A model generated the notes under the pieces. The model searched no databases, had not been told where the DNA came from, and saw only the letters and a list, made by a program, of their open reading frames with translations. The translations under genes and the position numbers were made by a program. Positions 1-8,657 of a stretch of DNA of 64,000 nucleotides are shown here, piece after piece; within the stretch, counting starts at the first letter, position 1; each line of letters begins with the position of its first letter. Where the stretch lies: the NCBI GenBank assembly GCA_965658615.1, contig CBFHSX010000004.1, positions 5,861-69,860 on the forward strand, read 5' to 3'. This stretch comes from UBA8337 sp965658615. GTDB taxonomy: Bacteria; Pseudomonadota; Alphaproteobacteria; RS24.

Positions 1-119
1 CTGAAAATAATTTGCGCCGAAATAGCCACCACCACTATGAGCGCGCCAAAGCGCATGAAAAGCGGCGCCGCCGGCCCCCAAACATGGCGCGTATCCAACC
101 AGTCAATGAGTATCCGCAT
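1..119 (-). CDS. N-terminal fragment of a membrane protein, cut by the window edge
   Basis: The ATG at 119 is preceded by a good ribosome binding site (GGAGAGG) and opens a frame that runs off the left end of the window. The 39 visible residues begin MRILIDWLDTRHVWGPAAPL and continue into one hydrophobic stretch (about residues 20-39), so a membrane segment starts early. The fragment is too short for me to recognise a family. The gene lies downstream of ppdK in the same direction, but about 150 bases separate them, so it may have its own promoter. Confidence 0.6.
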   Translation of the reverse strand, partial: MRILIDWLDTRHVWGPAAPLFMRFGALIVVVAISAQIIF

Positions 120-194
120 AACCCGATATCCTCTCCAATGCCGCGTTTTCACACAGTGCCTGATACAAGTTATTTTTTTGATAACTAGGCTGAT

Positions 195-210
195 TTGGCC
201 GATTGGCCAA
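195..210 (-). other. Short inverted repeat downstream of ppdK
   Basis: TTGGCC and GGCCAA are separated by four bases about 58 bases after the ppdK stop codon. It could be a weak transcript end for ppdK, but on the minus strand no run of T follows it. A second small inverted repeat (AGTTAT/ATAACT around a T run, 169-186) lies further on. Neither is convincing alone. Confidence 0.25.
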
Positions 211-267
211 GTGTTTGTTCTTTTTCTGTTCGGAATGCTTGGTCGAACTCGCGGCGCAAATTACCCT

Positions 268-2934
268 CTATTTCTTTACCGCCTGCGCCAGTGCCGCTTG
301 CGCGGCTGCGAGACGGGCAATCGGCACACGGAAGGGTGAGCAGGAGACATAGTCCAGCCCCATCGACTGACAAAAAGCGATAGAAGCGGGATGCCCGCCA
401 TGCTCGCCACACAGACCGAGTTTCAAATCGGGCTTGACGCTGCGCCCCTTATCGCCGGCCAATTGCATCAACGCGCCGACCCCGTCCTCATCGAGGCGGG
501 CAAACGGATCGCTATCGAGCAGACCGGCCGACAAATAGGCCGGCAGGAAAGTGCCGCTATCATCGCGGCTCAGGCCAAAAGTGGTCTGCGTCAAATCATT
601 GGTGCCGAAGGAGAAGAAATCAATCTTTTCCGCCAAACGGTCAGCCAAGAGCGCCGCGCGCGGCACTTCAATCATAGCCCCCAAACGATAGCGGGCACGG
701 TCAATCCCCGCCGCGTCGGCAATCGGCGCGACGCGGTCGATCATGGCCTGCAATTCGCGCGCGCCGGTAATGAGCGGGAACATGACTTCGACCGTCTGCG
801 CCGCATCGGCCTCGCCAAGCGCGGCAAAAATCGCCCGCAATTGCATGTCGTAAATTTCAGGCGCGGTGACGGCCAAGCGACTGCCGCGATGGCCCAGCAT
901 CGGATTGCTTTCCGACAGGTTGACAATGCGGGCGCGCAGCGCTTGCGGGCTTTCATCCAGGGCTTTGGCCAGCGGCGAAATATCGTCACCCGCGGCGGGC
1001 AAAAACTCGTGCAAAGGCGGGTCGAGCAGGCGAATGGTCACCGGCAAACCGTTCATAATCTCAAACAGAGCCGCGAAATCGGCTTGCTGGTTCGGCATCA
1101 AGCCATCCAGAGCTTGGCGCCGCGTCTCGCTATCCTGCGCCAATATCATCTGCCGCACCAGCAGGATACGTTGCGGGTCGAAAAACATATGTTCAGTGCG
1201 GCATAGGCCAATGCCCTCCGCCCCCAGCTTGCGGGCCCGCGCGGCTTCCGGCGGCGTCTCCGCATTGGTACGAATACCCATTGTGCGAATCTCATCGGCC
1301 CAGCCCATCAGCTTGGCAAAAGCACCGGTCAGTTCCGGCTCCAATGTCGGCACTTCGCCGCGCATCACATTGCCTGATGTGCCGTCCACCGTAATCACAT
1401 CGCCGGTTTTCAATGCGGTCTTGCCGATGCGCGCAATCTGGTTTTCAAAATCGATTTGCAATTCGCCGGCGCCGGATACGCAAGGCCGCCCCAGACCGCG
1501 CGCCACCACAGCGGCGTGGCTGGTCATACCGCCGCGCGAGGTCAAAATGGCGGCGGCGGCATACATGCCGTGAATATCTTCAGGGCTGGTCTCCATGCGG
1601 ACCAAAATAACCCGTTCGCCATTGGCGGCGCGGGTCTCGGCCTCGTCAGGGGTAAACACAATCACCCCGCTGGCCGCGCCGGGCGAGGCGGGCAGGCCTT
1701 TGGTCAATACATTGGTGCGCGCTTCCGGGTCGAGCGTCGGCAATAAAAGCTGCTCCAACGCTTCCGGCTCAATGCGCGACACGGCCGTGGCGCGGTCGAT
1801 GACGCCCTCAGCTTCCAAATCGATGGCCACTTGCAGCGCCGCTTTGACCGTGCGTTTGGCGGCGCGCGTTTGCAGGATAAACAAGCGACCGTTCTGCACG
1901 GTAAACTCGACATCCTGCATATCGCTGAAATGGGTTTCCAGCCGCGCGAACACTTTTTCCAATTCGGCATAAGTATCGGGCAGGGTTTCTTCCAGAGATA
2001 ACTCTTCCATGCCCGCTCCGAGCCGTGCCGCTTTTGAGACGAAATGCGGTGTGCGGATACCGGCCACCACATCCTCGCCCTGCGCGTTAAGCAAATATTC
2101 GCCATAAACCTCGCGCGCGCCGGTTGACGGGTTGCGGGTAAAAGCAACGCCGGTAGCACTGGTTTGGCCGAGATTGCCGAACACCATAGATTGCACCGTC
2201 ACGGCCGTGCCCCAATCATCGGGGATATTGTGCAAATGCCGATAGGTGCGCGCCCGCGCATTGTCCCAGCTTTTACACACGGCTCCAATCGCCCCCCAAA
2301 GCTGCTCTTGCGGGTCTTGCGGAAACGGCGCGCCGGCCTCTTCTTCAATCATCACGGCAAAGCGGGTGCAAATATCTCGCCAATCATCCGTATCCAAATC
2401 GGCATCCAGCGATAATGCGTTTTCGAATTTATAATCGTCGATAATCTCTTCGAAAAAATCATGCGACACGCCCATCACCACATCGCCATACATTTGCTGG
2501 AAACGGCGATAACTGTCCCAGACAAAACGCGCATCGCCGGTGCGCTTTGACAGCCCTTCTACCGTCACATCATTGAGGCCGAGATTGAGCACCGTATCCA
2601 TCATGCCCGGCATGGAAGCGCGCGCGCCGGAACGCACCGAGACCAGCAAAGGCCGCTCGGCATCGCCAAGGCGCAAATTCATATTTTCCGACAGGGCCGT
2701 CAAAGCCGCTTCGACCTCGGCTTTCAGCCCATCGGGGAACTGACCGTCATTTTTGGCAAAATGGGTAGAGACTTCCGTTGTCAGCGTAAAGCCGGGCGGT
2801 ACGGGCAGGCCCATGCGGCACATTTCGGCCAGATTGGCACCCTTGCCGCCCAGCAGCGCGCCCATGCCGGCATCGCCATCGGCAAACCCGTCAGCAAAAG
2901 CGTAAACAAGTTTGCGATCGGTCATCTGGTTCAC
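268..2934 (-). CDS. ppdK: Pyruvate, phosphate dikinase
   Basis: This enzyme interconverts pyruvate, ATP and phosphate with PEP, AMP and pyrophosphate, so it can feed gluconeogenesis or run in the glycolytic direction. The 888-residue length matches full-length bacterial PPDK. The N-terminal ATP-grasp domain starts with GGKGANL (about 29-35). The phosphohistidine domain has GGMTSHAAVV with the swivelling His at about 473. The C-terminal PEP-binding TIM barrel ends with GLCGEHGG, the catalytic Cys being about 842. All three domains appear intact. It follows glyS by only a few bases, so glyQ-glyS-ppdK is probably one transcript. I see no gene for the usual regulatory kinase/phosphatase (DUF299) here. 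Confidence 0.97.
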   Translation of the reverse strand: MNQMTDRKLVYAFADGFADGDAGMGALLGGKGANLAEMCRMGLPVPPGFTLTTEVSTHFAKNDGQFPDGLKAEVEAALTALSENMNLRLGDAERPLLVSVRSGARASMPGMMDTVLNLGLNDVTVEGLSKRTGDARFVWDSYRRFQQMYGDVVMGVSHDFFEEIIDDYKFENALSLDADLDTDDWRDICTRFAVMIEEEAGAPFPQDPQEQLWGAIGAVCKSWDNARARTYRHLHNIPDDWGTAVTVQSMVFGNLGQTSATGVAFTRNPSTGAREVYGEYLLNAQGEDVVAGIRTPHFVSKAARLGAGMEELSLEETLPDTYAELEKVFARLETHFSDMQDVEFTVQNGRLFILQTRAAKRTVKAALQVAIDLEAEGVIDRATAVSRIEPEALEQLLLPTLDPEARTNVLTKGLPASPGAASGVIVFTPDEAETRAANGERVILVRMETSPEDIHGMYAAAAILTSRGGMTSHAAVVARGLGRPCVSGAGELQIDFENQIARIGKTALKTGDVITVDGTSGNVMRGEVPTLEPELTGAFAKLMGWADEIRTMGIRTNAETPPEAARARKLGAEGIGLCRTEHMFFDPQRILLVRQMILAQDSETRRQALDGLMPNQQADFAALFEIMNGLPVTIRLLDPPLHEFLPAAGDDISPLAKALDESPQALRARIVNLSESNPMLGHRGSRLAVTAPEIYDMQLRAIFAALGEADAAQTVEVMFPLITGARELQAMIDRVAPIADAAGIDRARYRLGAMIEVPRAALLADRLAEKIDFFSFGTNDLTQTTFGLSRDDSGTFLPAYLSAGLLDSDPFARLDEDGVGALMQLAGDKGRSVKPDLKLGLCGEHGGHPASIAFCQSMGLDYVSCSPFRVPIARLAAAQAALAQAVKK

Positions 2935-4974
2935 CTATTCAATCAAGTCAAAGGCTGCGGCGCGTTGCATAAGGGCAATCAGCGCTTCCAGCAAGGATAG
3001 ACGATTCTGCCGAATAGCGGGGTCTTCGTCATTCACCATCACCGCCTCGAAAAATCCATCGACCGGCGCGCGCAAGGTCGCCAGCCCATCGAGATAAGCC
3101 GTGTAAGCAGCGAGACTGTCGACCGGCAATTGCGCTTGCGCTTCAATCGCCTCATGCAGCGCCTTTTCAGCCGCCTCGATCAACAGCGCTGCATCGACGC
3201 TGCTGGGTTTGGTGTCGCTCTCCTGCGCCGCTTTGGTACAAATACCATGCGCCCGGTTAAAGGCGGCTTTCAAATTGGCACCGTCTTCATGCGCCAAGAA
3301 AGCTTGCAATTGTTCGGCCCGTTGCGCGGTTTCGACCACATCATCGCTGCCCAGCGCAAACACGGCACTGACAATATCATGCGCGATACCGCGATCGCGC
3401 AGATAGACTTTCAAGCGGTCGGCGATAAAGCCCAGCATATCAGCACTTGGCGCGACTTGGCTGCCATATTGGGCAAACGCCGCATCGAGCACCGGCGTCA
3501 GCGCGAGGCGCGTCTCGGTTTCCAATAGGATGCGGATAAGGCCAAGCGCAGCGCGGCGCAACGCATACGGGTCTTTTGAGCCGGTCGGTTTTTCATCGAT
3601 TGACCAAAAACCGGCCAGGCTATCGATTTTATCTGCCAACGCCACGGCCATGCCTTCCGCAGTGGCCGGAATAGCATCGCCCGGCCCCGCCGGCTTGTAA
3701 TGATCGCGAATGGCGGCGGCGACCGGCGCGCCCAACCCATCATTGGTGGCGTAATAGCCGCCCATAATACCCTGCAATTCGGGAAACTCGTAAACCATGC
3801 CCGAGACCAAATCGGCTTTACACAAGCGCCCGGCTTTTTCAGCCGCAGCTTTATCGGCTCCCAGAGCCTCGGCCAAGCCTCCGGCCAGCGCCGCAATGCG
3901 CGTCGATTTTTCGGCCACGGTACCGAGTTGTGCTTGAAAGGTGACTTTCTCCAAAGCCGGCAGACGGCTTTCCAAGCTCTCCTTGCGGTCTTGGTCCCAG
4001 AAAAACCGGCCATCCGATAAACGCGCGCGCAGCACACGCTCATTACCGGCGATAATCGCCGCACCGTCATCGTCGGTCAGCATATTGGAAATGGTGATGA
4101 AATAAGGCGCCAGCTTGGCGTCTTTATCACGCAGGGCAAAATATTTCTGATGCGTGCGCATCACCGACACCAAAACTTCTTCCGGCACATCCATGAACTC
4201 ATCGTCAATCTTGCCAAGCAGCGGCACCGGCCATTCGACCAGACCGGCCGTCTCGCGGATGAGACCGGCATCCTCGACCAGCGCGCAACCGACTTCATCA
4301 GCCAGCCTGCTTGCGCCCTCGGCGACCATCGCCTCGCGAATGGCAGCATCGGCCAGCACAAAAGCTTTTTCCAAAGTTGGCAGATAGTCGCCGGTTTTGG
4401 TCATGGTAAGCGCGGCGGGCGCCATGAAACGATGACCGAAACTCGTATCCCCGCTGGCAATGCCGTCCACGTTAAACGGCACGACCTCGCCGTCAAACAG
4501 GCAGAGAATGGCGCGCAAGGGGCGCACCCAACGCAAGCTCCCCGCCCCCCAACGCATCGATTTCGGCCATTGAAAGCCCTCAATCATTTGCGGCAGGAAA
4601 CCGGCCAGCGCATCAGCCAAAGACTGGCCCGGCTCGTCAATCTCCAGCACGTAAAATGTGCCTTTTTTGTCCTCGCGCATGCTCAGCGCATCGGTGCTGT
4701 CCAGACCATTGGCGCGCAAAAAGCCCTCAATCGCCTGCTCCGGTGCGTCGACACGCGGGCCTTTTTTCTCTTCCTTGCGGTCCGGCAATTGCGTCGGCAG
4801 GCCATCGGCCAAAAGCGCGATACGCTGCGGCGCAACATGCGCTTGCAGGCTGTCGGCAGCGACGCCAAACCCGTCGAGAAAACTTTTCATGTGGCGCTCC
4901 AATTGCGCCGCCGCACCGGCTTGCATACCGGCGGGAATTTCTTCGGAATAAAGCTCGAGCAGAAAGTCAGCCAT
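2935..4974 (-). CDS. glyS: Glycine--tRNA ligase, beta subunit
   Basis: This is the beta subunit of the bacterial alpha2-beta2 glycyl-tRNA synthetase, which charges tRNA-Gly in the cytoplasm. The protein starts MADFLLELYSEEIPAGMQ, the classic GlyS N-terminus. I chose the ATG at 4974 because AGGAGGGGG lies just upstream and because the longer frame from 5046 only adds residues overlapping glyQ. The chosen start overlaps the end of glyQ by eight bases, which suggests translational coupling and balanced subunit production. Length is 679 residues, normal for the family. Confidence 0.96.
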   Translation of the reverse strand: MADFLLELYSEEIPAGMQAGAAAQLERHMKSFLDGFGVAADSLQAHVAPQRIALLADGLPTQLPDRKEEKKGPRVDAPEQAIEGFLRANGLDSTDALSMREDKKGTFYVLEIDEPGQSLADALAGFLPQMIEGFQWPKSMRWGAGSLRWVRPLRAILCLFDGEVVPFNVDGIASGDTSFGHRFMAPAALTMTKTGDYLPTLEKAFVLADAAIREAMVAEGASRLADEVGCALVEDAGLIRETAGLVEWPVPLLGKIDDEFMDVPEEVLVSVMRTHQKYFALRDKDAKLAPYFITISNMLTDDDGAAIIAGNERVLRARLSDGRFFWDQDRKESLESRLPALEKVTFQAQLGTVAEKSTRIAALAGGLAEALGADKAAAEKAGRLCKADLVSGMVYEFPELQGIMGGYYATNDGLGAPVAAAIRDHYKPAGPGDAIPATAEGMAVALADKIDSLAGFWSIDEKPTGSKDPYALRRAALGLIRILLETETRLALTPVLDAAFAQYGSQVAPSADMLGFIADRLKVYLRDRGIAHDIVSAVFALGSDDVVETAQRAEQLQAFLAHEDGANLKAAFNRAHGICTKAAQESDTKPSSVDAALLIEAAEKALHEAIEAQAQLPVDSLAAYTAYLDGLATLRAPVDGFFEAVMVNDEDPAIRQNRLSLLEALIALMQRAAAFDLIE

Positions 4975-5860
4975 TGCCCCCTCCTGCGACTTTATTTGCC
5001 AACCATGCCTCAGCGCAGGCTTTCGCCAAAGCGCGAACGCGGCCAATATAGGCTTGCCGCTCAGTGACCGAAATCACGCCGCGCGCATCCAGCAAGTTGA
5101 AATTATGACTGGCTTTCATGCATTGGTCATAGGCCGGCAGTGCCAAACCCTTATCGACCAATTGCAGACATTCAGCCTCGGCATCTTCGAAATGCCTAAG
5201 CAGAATATCCGTATTGGCAGCCTCGAAATTATAATGCGAAAACTCCACTTCGGCGCGGTGGAAGACATCGCCATAGCGCACGGCTTTGTCATCCGTGCGG
5301 CCGTTAAAGTCCAGCTCAAAGCCATTATCCAACCCTTGCACATACATGGCGAGGCGTTCCAAACCATAGGTCAACTCACCCGCTACCAGCTCGCAATCAA
5401 TGCCACCGACTTGCTGGAAATAGGTAAATTGCGACACTTCCATACCGTCGCACCAGACCTCCCAGCCGAGGCCCCAAGCACCCAAAGTCGGGCTTTCCCA
5501 ATCATCTTCGACAAAGCGGATATCGTGCTGCATCGGATCAATGCCCAACACTTTCAGGCTTTCGAGATAAAGCTCCTGAATATTATCGGGCGATGGCTTC
5601 AAGATGACCTGAAACTGATAATAATGCTGAAAGCGGTTCGGGTTTTCGCCATAGCGGCCATCGGTCGGACGGCGCGAGGGCTGCACATAAGCCGCGTTCC
5701 AAGGCTCCGGGCCAAGCGCACGCAAGACCGTCGCAGGATGAAACGTACCCGCCCCCATCTCCATATCATAGGGTTGCAACACCACGCAGCCCCAATCGGC
5801 CCAATAGCGTTGGAGATTGAGGATCAAATCCTGAAATGAAGGTGCCTTTGGGGCGGTCAT
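4967..5860 (-). CDS. glyQ: Glycine--tRNA ligase, alpha subunit
   Basis: This is the catalytic alpha subunit of the two-subunit glycyl-tRNA synthetase. The protein (297 residues) carries family hallmarks such as FQDLILNLQRYWADWGCV at the N-terminus, followed by GAGTFHPATVLRALGPEPW and a PTDGRYGENPNR stretch. It is the first gene of the probable glyQ-glyS-ppdK operon on the minus strand. The short gap to the divergent-looking methylase upstream (5861-5899) should contain any promoter not inherited from it. Confidence 0.97.
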   Translation of the reverse strand: MTAPKAPSFQDLILNLQRYWADWGCVVLQPYDMEMGAGTFHPATVLRALGPEPWNAAYVQPSRRPTDGRYGENPNRFQHYYQFQVILKPSPDNIQELYLESLKVLGIDPMQHDIRFVEDDWESPTLGAWGLGWEVWCDGMEVSQFTYFQQVGGIDCELVAGELTYGLERLAMYVQGLDNGFELDFNGRTDDKAVRYGDVFHRAEVEFSHYNFEAANTDILLRHFEDAEAECLQLVDKGLALPAYDQCMKASHNFNLLDARGVISVTERQAYIGRVRALAKACAEAWLANKVAGGGNG

Positions 5861-5899
5861 AATCGGTCGGTCTCGCGCAACAATTCATCTGAGGGATAC

Positions 5900-6661
5900 T
5901 TACCCGCCTGACTCGTCAAAAGCAAGCACTGCGCCGTGCCGCAGCACGGCTTCTGCGGCCAAACTTGGCGCACCCGCCTCATTTTGCAAAACCAGCGGCG
6001 CCAGCAAAGTGACCGGCGCGCGCGCATCGCGGCGGCCGCGCACCAAGACACGCGTCGCAGCGCGGCCGGGTTTTGGCTGGATTGGCAGCACACGCAAATC
6101 CCCCAGCCGCTTTTGCATCACGGTCAGAAGCTGCGCCAGCGCATCAGCGCGATGCACCAACGTCACATGGCCTTTGGCACGGGTCAGCGCGCAGGCACAT
6201 TTGATCCAATTATCCAGCGTACCCTCTTGGCCGATATGCGCTTGGGCTTTGCCTTCATGCGCCATATCCGGCACCTCGCCTTGGCGATAATAAGGCGGGT
6301 TGGCGATGACCTCGTCAAAACTATTGGCCACCAAATGCATATCGGAAAACGGGCCGGTAATGTCTCCCTGTTTGAAATGCGCGCGTGCCCCGAGATGATT
6401 GGCCTCGGCATTATTTTGCGCCAGCACCACCATTTCCTCGTTCAATTCAATGCCGGTTACATGCGCGTCGGTGCGCCGCGCCGCGAAACACAAAGCGGCG
6501 ACACCGGCACCACTACCAAGCTCGGCAATATGCCCGTCCTGCGGCGGCTGCGCGGCGGCAGCAAGCAACACGGCATCATGGCCCGAGCGAAACCCGTCGC
6601 GCAGCTGCTTGAGGCGCAGTTTCTCGCCCAAAAACCCGTCAGTCGTCAAATCCTGTGTCAT
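5900..6661 (-). CDS. TrmN6-like tRNA1(Val) adenine N6-methyltransferase family protein
   Basis: This is a class I SAM-dependent methyltransferase of 253 residues. It has the SAM-binding loop ELGSGAG at about 47-53 and the amino-methylase motif NPPY at 121-124. The opening TDGFLGEKLRLKQLRDGFRSGHDAVLLAA is typical of the YfiC/TrmN6 group that methylates A37 of tRNA1(Val). Family assignment is strong, but the exact substrate in this organism is inferred. It is divergent from the polyprenyl synthase gene, sharing a 93-base intergenic region, and lies upstream of glyQ in the same direction. Confidence 0.85.
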   Translation of the reverse strand: MTQDLTTDGFLGEKLRLKQLRDGFRSGHDAVLLAAAAQPPQDGHIAELGSGAGVAALCFAARRTDAHVTGIELNEEMVVLAQNNAEANHLGARAHFKQGDITGPFSDMHLVANSFDEVIANPPYYRQGEVPDMAHEGKAQAHIGQEGTLDNWIKCACALTRAKGHVTLVHRADALAQLLTVMQKRLGDLRVLPIQPKPGRAATRVLVRGRRDARAPVTLLAPLVLQNEAGAPSLAAEAVLRHGAVLAFDESGG

Positions 6662-6754
6662 AAATGCTCATTCAGGCGGTCGCATCGCCGCAGCCCTGCC
6701 GTTTTTCTTGACCCGACGCATATTTGGCTGATAATCGCGCCAGAAAGGCATATT

Positions 6755-7780
6755 ATGGCACAAATCATTAACTTTAGCGATACATCGCGCCCGACCGACG
6801 ATGCGCTGGCGGCGCTGCAGGAATTATTCGCCGCCAAGCTGCACGGCGTCGAGACTGAGATTGCCAAACATATGCAATCGGCGGCGGATCTTATCCCGGC
6901 CATTTCTGACCATCTCATCGGTGCCGGCGGCAAACGCCTGCGGCCGCTCTTGACCCTATCAGCGGCGCAAATTTCCGGCTATCAGGGCAAGGATGATGTG
7001 ACCATGGCGGCGGCGGTGGAATATATGCACACGGCCACATTGCTGCATGATGATGTTGTGGATGATAGCGATATGCGACGCGGCAAGGCGACAGCGCGCA
7101 AATTATGGGGCAATCAGGCCAGCGTACTGGTCGGCGATTTCCTGCTCGGTCAAGCGTTCCGCATGATGGTCGCGGCCAAATCTCTCGACGCGCTGGAAAT
7201 TCTGTCACGCGCGGCGGCTGTCATTGCCGAAGGCGAAGTTATGCAATTGGCTGCGATGAATAATCCGCAGACCAGCGAAGACAAATATTTGCAAATCATC
7301 GACGCCAAAACCGCCGCCCTATTTGCCGCCGCTTCTGAGGTCGGCGGCGTGATTGCCGGGGCCAGCGCAGCTGAGATTGACGCGCTGTCAGCCTATGGGC
7401 GCAATTTGGGGATTGCCTTTCAACTGATCGATGACGCGCTGGATTATGGCAGTGTCGGTCAGGTGCTGGGAAAAGATACCGGCGAGGATTTCCGCGAGGG
7501 CAAGGTCACACTGCCGGTTATTCTGGCCTATCATCGCGGCGATGACGCAGCGCGCGCCTTCTGGAATGACAGCGTTGCGCATCCGAGCGAGGAAACGCAT
7601 GCGGCGCGTTTTGCCAAGGCACTGGACTATTTGGAAGCCAGCAACGCCCTGCCGGACACTATTTCGCGGGCCGCGCATTATGGCGAAAAAGCCAAAGATG
7701 CGCTGGGCTTGTTCCCCAAAAGCGAGACGCGCGCCGTGTTGCTGCGGCTGGTCGATTTTTGTATCGCCAGAGCCTATTGA
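6755..7780 (+). CDS. Polyprenyl diphosphate synthase (quinone side chain)
   Basis: This is a trans-prenyltransferase that extends farnesyl diphosphate with IPP to make the long tail of ubiquinone. The 341-residue protein has the first Asp-rich motif LHDDVVDDSD (about 98-107) and the second, QLIDDALDY (about 224-231). I chose the ATG at 6755 because it begins MAQIINFSDTSRPTDDALAAL and has AGAAAGG upstream; the same frame is open far upstream but without homology. Product chain length (octa- or decaprenyl) cannot be read from sequence; many alphaproteobacteria make Q-10. Window partners in the pathway are ispE, ispH and ubiA. Confidence 0.93.
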   Translation: MAQIINFSDTSRPTDDALAALQELFAAKLHGVETEIAKHMQSAADLIPAISDHLIGAGGKRLRPLLTLSAAQISGYQGKDDVTMAAAVEYMHTATLLHDDVVDDSDMRRGKATARKLWGNQASVLVGDFLLGQAFRMMVAAKSLDALEILSRAAAVIAEGEVMQLAAMNNPQTSEDKYLQIIDAKTAALFAAASEVGGVIAGASAAEIDALSAYGRNLGIAFQLIDDALDYGSVGQVLGKDTGEDFREGKVTLPVILAYHRGDDAARAFWNDSVAHPSEETHAARFAKALDYLEASNALPDTISRAAHYGEKAKDALGLFPKSETRAVLLRLVDFCIARAY

Positions 7781-7787
7781 GTTTATA

Positions 7788-8657
7788 TCAAGAGCCGAGC
7801 AAGGCCCCGGCTTGCACCCAATCATCACTGCGCAAGCGTTTATAATTCTCAGCCAGCTCGTCCCCCTGCCCCGGGGCGGTCAAACCAAAACACGTCGCGC
7901 CCGAGCCGCTCATCGCAGCAAAGGCGCAACCGGATGTCTTCAACGCGGCCAAGCAATCGGCAATGGCAGGCACCAACGATAGGGCAGGCTTGGTCAAGGC
8001 ATTGCCCTGCGCAGCAAGAAAGCCGACCAGCCCATCAAGCGTGTCAAATCCGGTCGGCATGGCTTGCGGTTCAGACAATTCTTCGCGCGCGGCAAGCGCT
8101 TTGAAAACCGCCGGCGTCGATACGCTTTGACGCGGATTAACCAGCACAATATCAGCCGCAGGCAGGGCACCAAGCCGTGTCACATCATGGCCGATACCGC
8201 ACATCCATGCCGGGCCATGCGACAGGCAAACCGACACATCGGCACCCAATTCAGCCGCCAAAGCAGCGATAGGATCGGCATCCATATCAAGGGAAAATAA
8301 CGCGCTCAGCCCGCGCAGAGCCGCCGCTGCATCGGCCGAGCCGCCGCCTATCCCCGAGGCCACGGGTAGATTTTTTTCCAGCATGATATGGCAATCCAAT
8401 GCCTGCCCGGTAAAAGCCGCCAGCTTTGCATGCGCCTGCTTGACCAGATTATCCGCACCGTCCAACCCGGGGCCAAACGGGCCACGCAACGTCAATTGCG
8501 TGGTCTCGGCTTTTTCAAAATGCAGCCGGTCGCCAATATCGACAAAGGCGACAAGGCTTTCCAGCGCGTGAAAGCCGTCGGGCCGACGGCCGCGCACATG
8601 CAAAGAGAGATTTATTTTGGCCGGGGCCAATAGGCTGAGCCGCGCAGCGCGGTGCAT
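7788..8657 (-). CDS. ispE: 4-diphosphocytidyl-2-C-methyl-D-erythritol kinase
   Basis: IspE phosphorylates CDP-methylerythritol in the MEP route to isoprenoids. The 289-residue GHMP kinase has the substrate-proximal APAKINLSLHV (about 11-21), the ATP loop PVASGIGGGSADA (98-110) and a C-terminal MSGSGATCFGL motif. Its start codon overlaps the stop of the upstream TPR gene by one base (TAATG type), so the two are probably cotranscribed and coupled. It converges with the polyprenyl synthase gene; only seven bases separate the two stop codons. Confidence 0.96.
   Translation of the reverse strand: MHRAARLSLLAPAKINLSLHVRGRRPDGFHALESLVAFVDIGDRLHFEKAETTQLTLRGPFGPGLDGADNLVKQAHAKLAAFTGQALDCHIMLEKNLPVASGIGGGSADAAAALRGLSALFSLDMDADPIAALAAELGADVSVCLSHGPAWMCGIGHDVTRLGALPAADIVLVNPRQSVSTPAVFKALAAREELSEPQAMPTGFDTLDGLVGFLAAQGNALTKPALSLVPAIADCLAALKTSGCAFAAMSGSGATCFGLTAPGQGDELAENYKRLRSDDWVQAGALLGS

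Noticed and set aside
37..339. A 100-residue plus-strand frame at the left end
   Set aside because: It runs opposite the N-terminal membrane-protein fragment and the end of ppdK and has no ribosome site.
391..1206. A 271-residue plus-strand frame within ppdK
   Set aside because: It is antisense to the catalytic C-terminal domain of ppdK and has no recognisable features.
5936..6754. Upstream extension of the polyprenyl synthase frame
   Set aside because: It is antisense to the TrmN6-like gene; the real protein begins at 6755 where homology and a ribosome site start.
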